64,000 nt of DNA from contig QZCP01000201.1 of the NCBI GenBank assembly GCA_003956705.1, positions 68,915-132,914 on the forward strand, written 5' to 3'. The notes under the pieces are model-generated. The model did not search any database and was not told the DNA's origin. It was given only the letters and a program-made list of their open reading frames with translations. The first letter of the stretch is position 1; each line of letters starts with the position of its first letter. Shown one piece after another: positions 61,060 to 64,000 of this stretch. The DNA comes from Brevipalpus yothersi (lineage: Eukaryota > Arthropoda > Arachnida > Trombidiformes > Tenuipalpidae). Position numbers and translations under genes: made by a program.

Positions 61060-61140
61060 CCTACCCAATTGGGCCAGCTTATGATGCACCCTATGACAAC
61101 TTATGATGCGGTGCATCATAAGCTGGCTCAATCGGGTAGG
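61060..61140. repeat. Large imperfect inverted repeat (31-bp arms, 19-base loop)
   Basis: Arms 61060-61090 and 61110-61140 are reverse complements with two mismatches in 31. The loop repeats TTATGATGC, which also occurs in both arms. Confidence 0.95.
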
Positions 61141-61257
61141 CCCTCCACCTCAGATCAGAACATTGAAGCCCCGATCCAAGATGGATATGCATCATAGGTG
61201 AAATGGGCAAAAGATATAACACATACCTGAAGGTTTATATAGGTGATAGGAGGGCTT

Positions 61258-64000
61258 TTAAGGGAACTTCGCTTGCAGAAATGCTGTTCTCTTTATCATA
61301 GCGGTAGCCATATTTATAGATGTGAAACGATCCCCAGTATACGTCCCTATAAGCATATTATCATTGAGCAATCGTACTCTACTCAATGCGACATATGTCT
61401 GACCACAGGATATCTCTTTTGGGCCAATGTCCAACCCAATCTTCTCCGAAGTCAAACCTTGAGACTTATGAATTGTCACAGCATGAGCATCAGTAAGAGG
61501 GAGCATCTTTCGAGAATAATTGACATTATCCATAGTATAGTTTCTCGTAATTGGGACAATGGGGAATGCGTTACGGTCTGAAGCACGCTTGGTCCACTAT
61601 AGTTGTCAAACTGTACCAGAACATATTGTGGTAGCATTGGAGGTACATCACGCTCTGCGTAAACAATTTTTCTCACTGTCCCTAGTGATTCATTATCAAT
61701 CCACCAGCTACCCAGAGATTTTTTCGCAGCATAACTCTGCATCCAATAGAGAGATTAAAAGAAAGAGGGAGAACTATGCTATTATTCTCTCTAGTTGCAC
61801 AGGGAGCATCTGGTGTGTTAACAGCTGATATGTGTGCAACTGGATTTTTTTTCTCTCAGATAAGCTTCGTTCATCTCATCTACTTTTGAATTTGTTGGTG
61901 ATAGACAAATAGCAGTATTGAAGCGACTTTGTTCTTGAGGTGAGAGAGTGGCTTTTCTTCGAGTCATTAGCAATTCAAAGTCCTGTCTACTGAAAGTACC
62001 TACAGCTAAGTGGCCCAGGAGATCGCCGAAAGCCTGTGCATCTGCCCCATACTGTCTGTGAGATTGTGTTAGCTTGAAGAACTACTGGAAAGAATTGAAT
62101 GCAGTGATACCCCGTAAAGCATCACGATCTGTTCCAGTTGTACTGTACATAGATGCATTTAGTACCGGTGGTAGCTGGCAGAAGTCACCAAAGAAGAATA
62201 TAAAGAGGCCACCAAAAGGTTTATTGTAGTCAGGATGGATTTCATGGCAGCGTTTCTCGATCATGTTGAGTAAACGGAGACCAACCATTGACATTTCGTC
62301 TATTATAAGGTATCTGATCCACTCCATATCCTGCTGGAAATTACGGCTAGTCTCTCTGTAGAGAAGTGATTCTTATTCACAGGCAAGCCTAGAAGAGAGT
62401 GGATAGTTTCTCCATCAATATTGAGAGGAATACCTGCAATACCTGTTGGAGCAATCACAGCGATTGCCTCGGCCCCGTATTGTGCAGTTACTAATCTGAT
62501 GATTTCTTTTATCAGCGTGCTCTTTCCACATCCAGCTCTCCCTTGGACCCTGATTCGTTTGATGTGACTCTTTCCTGACAATTGCTCCTGAACTAATCGC
62601 AAGACATTTCTCTGCTTCGCTGAAAAGTTGATGGGTCGTGATGATGCACTACTCATGGAGGGTCGTGGCTGTGCTTGGTTCTTGTAATCAGCTAAAAACC
62701 TTGTTACCACATCCATTGGAGGGCTGCAGAAATCAGAAGTGTTCCAATCCATTCCGATATCCATCAAACGTTTCCCAAAGTTGGTCTTCTCTGAGCTTTC
62801 TCTTATCTGTGACATACCTATATATGGCTCAAGTATAACACTCTCATTGGTGCTCTGGATAACTTCTCCTTTGTCAAGAGGCTCTGGGAGATCTATGACT
62901 TCAGGATGTTCGAATTCAATACCATGGAAGAACTCTTGCCATGTCGCATATTGTTGGGGTGGATTAGCATGTGCTGTTCTGAAGAGATGATGGAGGAGAC
63001 ACTGATGTCTGTAATATCGTCCATCATTTTCCGGATCACCATTGGGCTTGAGAATAGGGAAGACTTGAACAATGGCTTCTTTTCCTCTTTTTTTAACTTG
63101 GTTTCCATGTTGGTAATACCATTTGGTAAAATGTAGCAAGCTCATATTTTCCTCTCGCTCAGGTCTCCCCGTGTAGGTTTGAAGCTTATTCATGCTGATT
63201 TGTAGGTGCTGACCTTGTCTCTTGACCAGATTGGCGTCAAGAGTATTGAGGTTCAGGGACACAAAAGTTCTCGTTGAATGGAAGAGAGGCCAACCCATCA
63301 GTATATGTATTACTTCTTGCGATGAATAGTCTCTGACACCCAGAGTGGCGATCATAACTCGATGGAGAACTCGGGTAGCAGGGGACTCATTGGGCTCATG
63401 ATCACAAAAACGCTTCAAGACCTCATCCAACTGTGGTGAGCTCATTCCACCCTTAGCAGCATATTTGATTATATATTGTAACACAGCTTGCAGGCTGACC
63501 AATGGAGAAAAGTCTGTGTTCGAACGCCAAACTTGGGTGACAAAAGGGTTATATTTCGCCAGAGTCTCATTATTTCTAGCTGGCTCATAGTGGAGATTAC
63601 CATTTACTTCGAAGATTTTGCTCTCCTCTCTCAGATCTTTTGGAAAACCATATCTACATTTGAGAGCGCCTGAGCGGAATTTTCGTAGACAGCTACTGGA
63701 GCACCTTGAGTCAAATTGGAATGCGTGTAGAAGTTTTCCAAGATCATCTGGATAGTCTCAAGGGTTCACTGAAACGGATCTGTGAAGGAGGTATATCACT
63801 GTGCCGTGATCTATAGATCTTGGCGCTGCATAGTTTATCGAAATATGCTCTAACCATCTCTTCGATTTGTTCGGTCATTGCTGTCTCATCAAAGTCAGGA
63901 GCATCTCTCAGCCAGAGAAGTCCGTGTAAATAAGGGCTACCTCTCCACTGCCACTCATACCTGACCCAGTAGTCTGTGACTTTGAAGACTGGCATGAGTA
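61258..64000 (-). mobile_element. Decayed Helitron (Rep/helicase), continuing beyond the window
   Basis: Minus-strand remains of a RepHel protein. From 5' to 3': the end of the Rep domain at 63995-63744 (EWQWRGSPYLHGLLWL), a cysteine-containing segment around 63690 (CSSSCLRKFRSG then CRYGFPKDL), the helitron-helicase-like domain, a PIF1-type helicase with Walker A GRAGCGKST (about 62520) and IAPTGIA, Walker B-like IIDEMSM (about 62300), GDFCQLPP (about 62180), and the late motif ITIHKSQGL-like VTIHKSQGLTSEKIG with YVALSRVR (61390-61470). At least one in-frame TGA (near 63758) and frameshifts near 63672, 62320 and 61575 break it. The Rep HUH motif reads Y-L-H instead of H-x-H. Clearly inactive. 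The 5' end is outside the window. Confidence 0.92.

Larger units (their letters stand above)
60239..61257. other. Right of gap: repeat-rich noncoding stretch and Helitron 3' flank
   Basis: No gene seen. From about 60650 the base composition becomes GC-richer, with a CCTAA/CATAA tract and a large inverted repeat (separate entries). This region should contain the 3' terminus of the minus-strand Helitron. CTRR-type ends followed by T on the minus strand occur near 60646-60652 (CTAG, beside a small GGAG/CTCC hairpin) and 60999-61002 (CTGG), but neither is convincing. Confidence 0.45.

Noticed and set aside
1..64000. tRNA genes, rRNA or CRISPR-like arrays
   Set aside because: I looked for B-box-like GGTTCGAATCC motifs with cloverleaf context and for regularly spaced repeats and found none; the regular repeats present are simple microsatellites. 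A tRNAscan run would be decisive.

Overview
The window is nuclear DNA from an arthropod, most likely a chelicerate and probably a mite. Genes have short introns with GT-AG borders, and the conserved proteins are typical animal ones (eRF3, adenylosuccinate synthetase, TTBK, FKBP2, SGSM3, TMEM131). A short CCTAA-type tract, the arthropod telomere unit, occurs near the right end, and there is a GH32 fructosidase of the kind known as a lateral acquisition in some plant-feeding mites and insects. The DNA is AT-rich with an unusual density of long (GA)n/(TC)n tracts. The mite assignment is inference; no species is claimed.

Layout. 1-5550: no gene seen, microsatellite-rich. 5551-7401 (-): eRF3/GSPT1. 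8107-18697: an imperfect tandem duplication of a block carrying ADSS, a small cysteine-rich secreted protein and OGFOD3. Copy 1 keeps ADSS and the secreted gene but has a 5'-deleted OGFOD3. Copy 2 keeps OGFOD3, has lost the secreted gene, and its ADSS runs on into a hydrophobic tail. 19364-20261 (-): an S1 serine-protease homologue that appears catalytically dead. 21884-29665 (+): tau-tubulin kinase with a very long disordered tail. 30578-31148 (-): an unrecognised PH-like gene. 32426-33661 (-): ER-luminal FKBP2. 34722-37330 (-): SGSM3 (TBC-SH3-RUN). 39048-41729 (+): a TMEM131-like membrane segment and tail without the usual ectodomain.

42139-57379 is the accessory part. It holds a secreted GH32 enzyme with two introns, a laminin-G-like fragment, a laminin-alpha-like protein tethered by a C-terminal membrane helix, an intronless PSI-type single-pass receptor with decaying copies interleaved with a second unknown repeated fragment, and a Tc1-like transposon with perfect 132-bp inverted repeats. 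After an 874-base assembly gap (59365-60238), the right end is a decayed Helitron read on the minus strand and running out of the window.

The genes do not form one pathway. The coherent stories are evolutionary. One is a three-gene tandem duplication resolved by reciprocal damage, including a gene fusion. The other is a surface/matrix-protein cluster (laminin-like, PSI-like) expanding and decaying beside a probably transferred sugar hydrolase and two transposon families.
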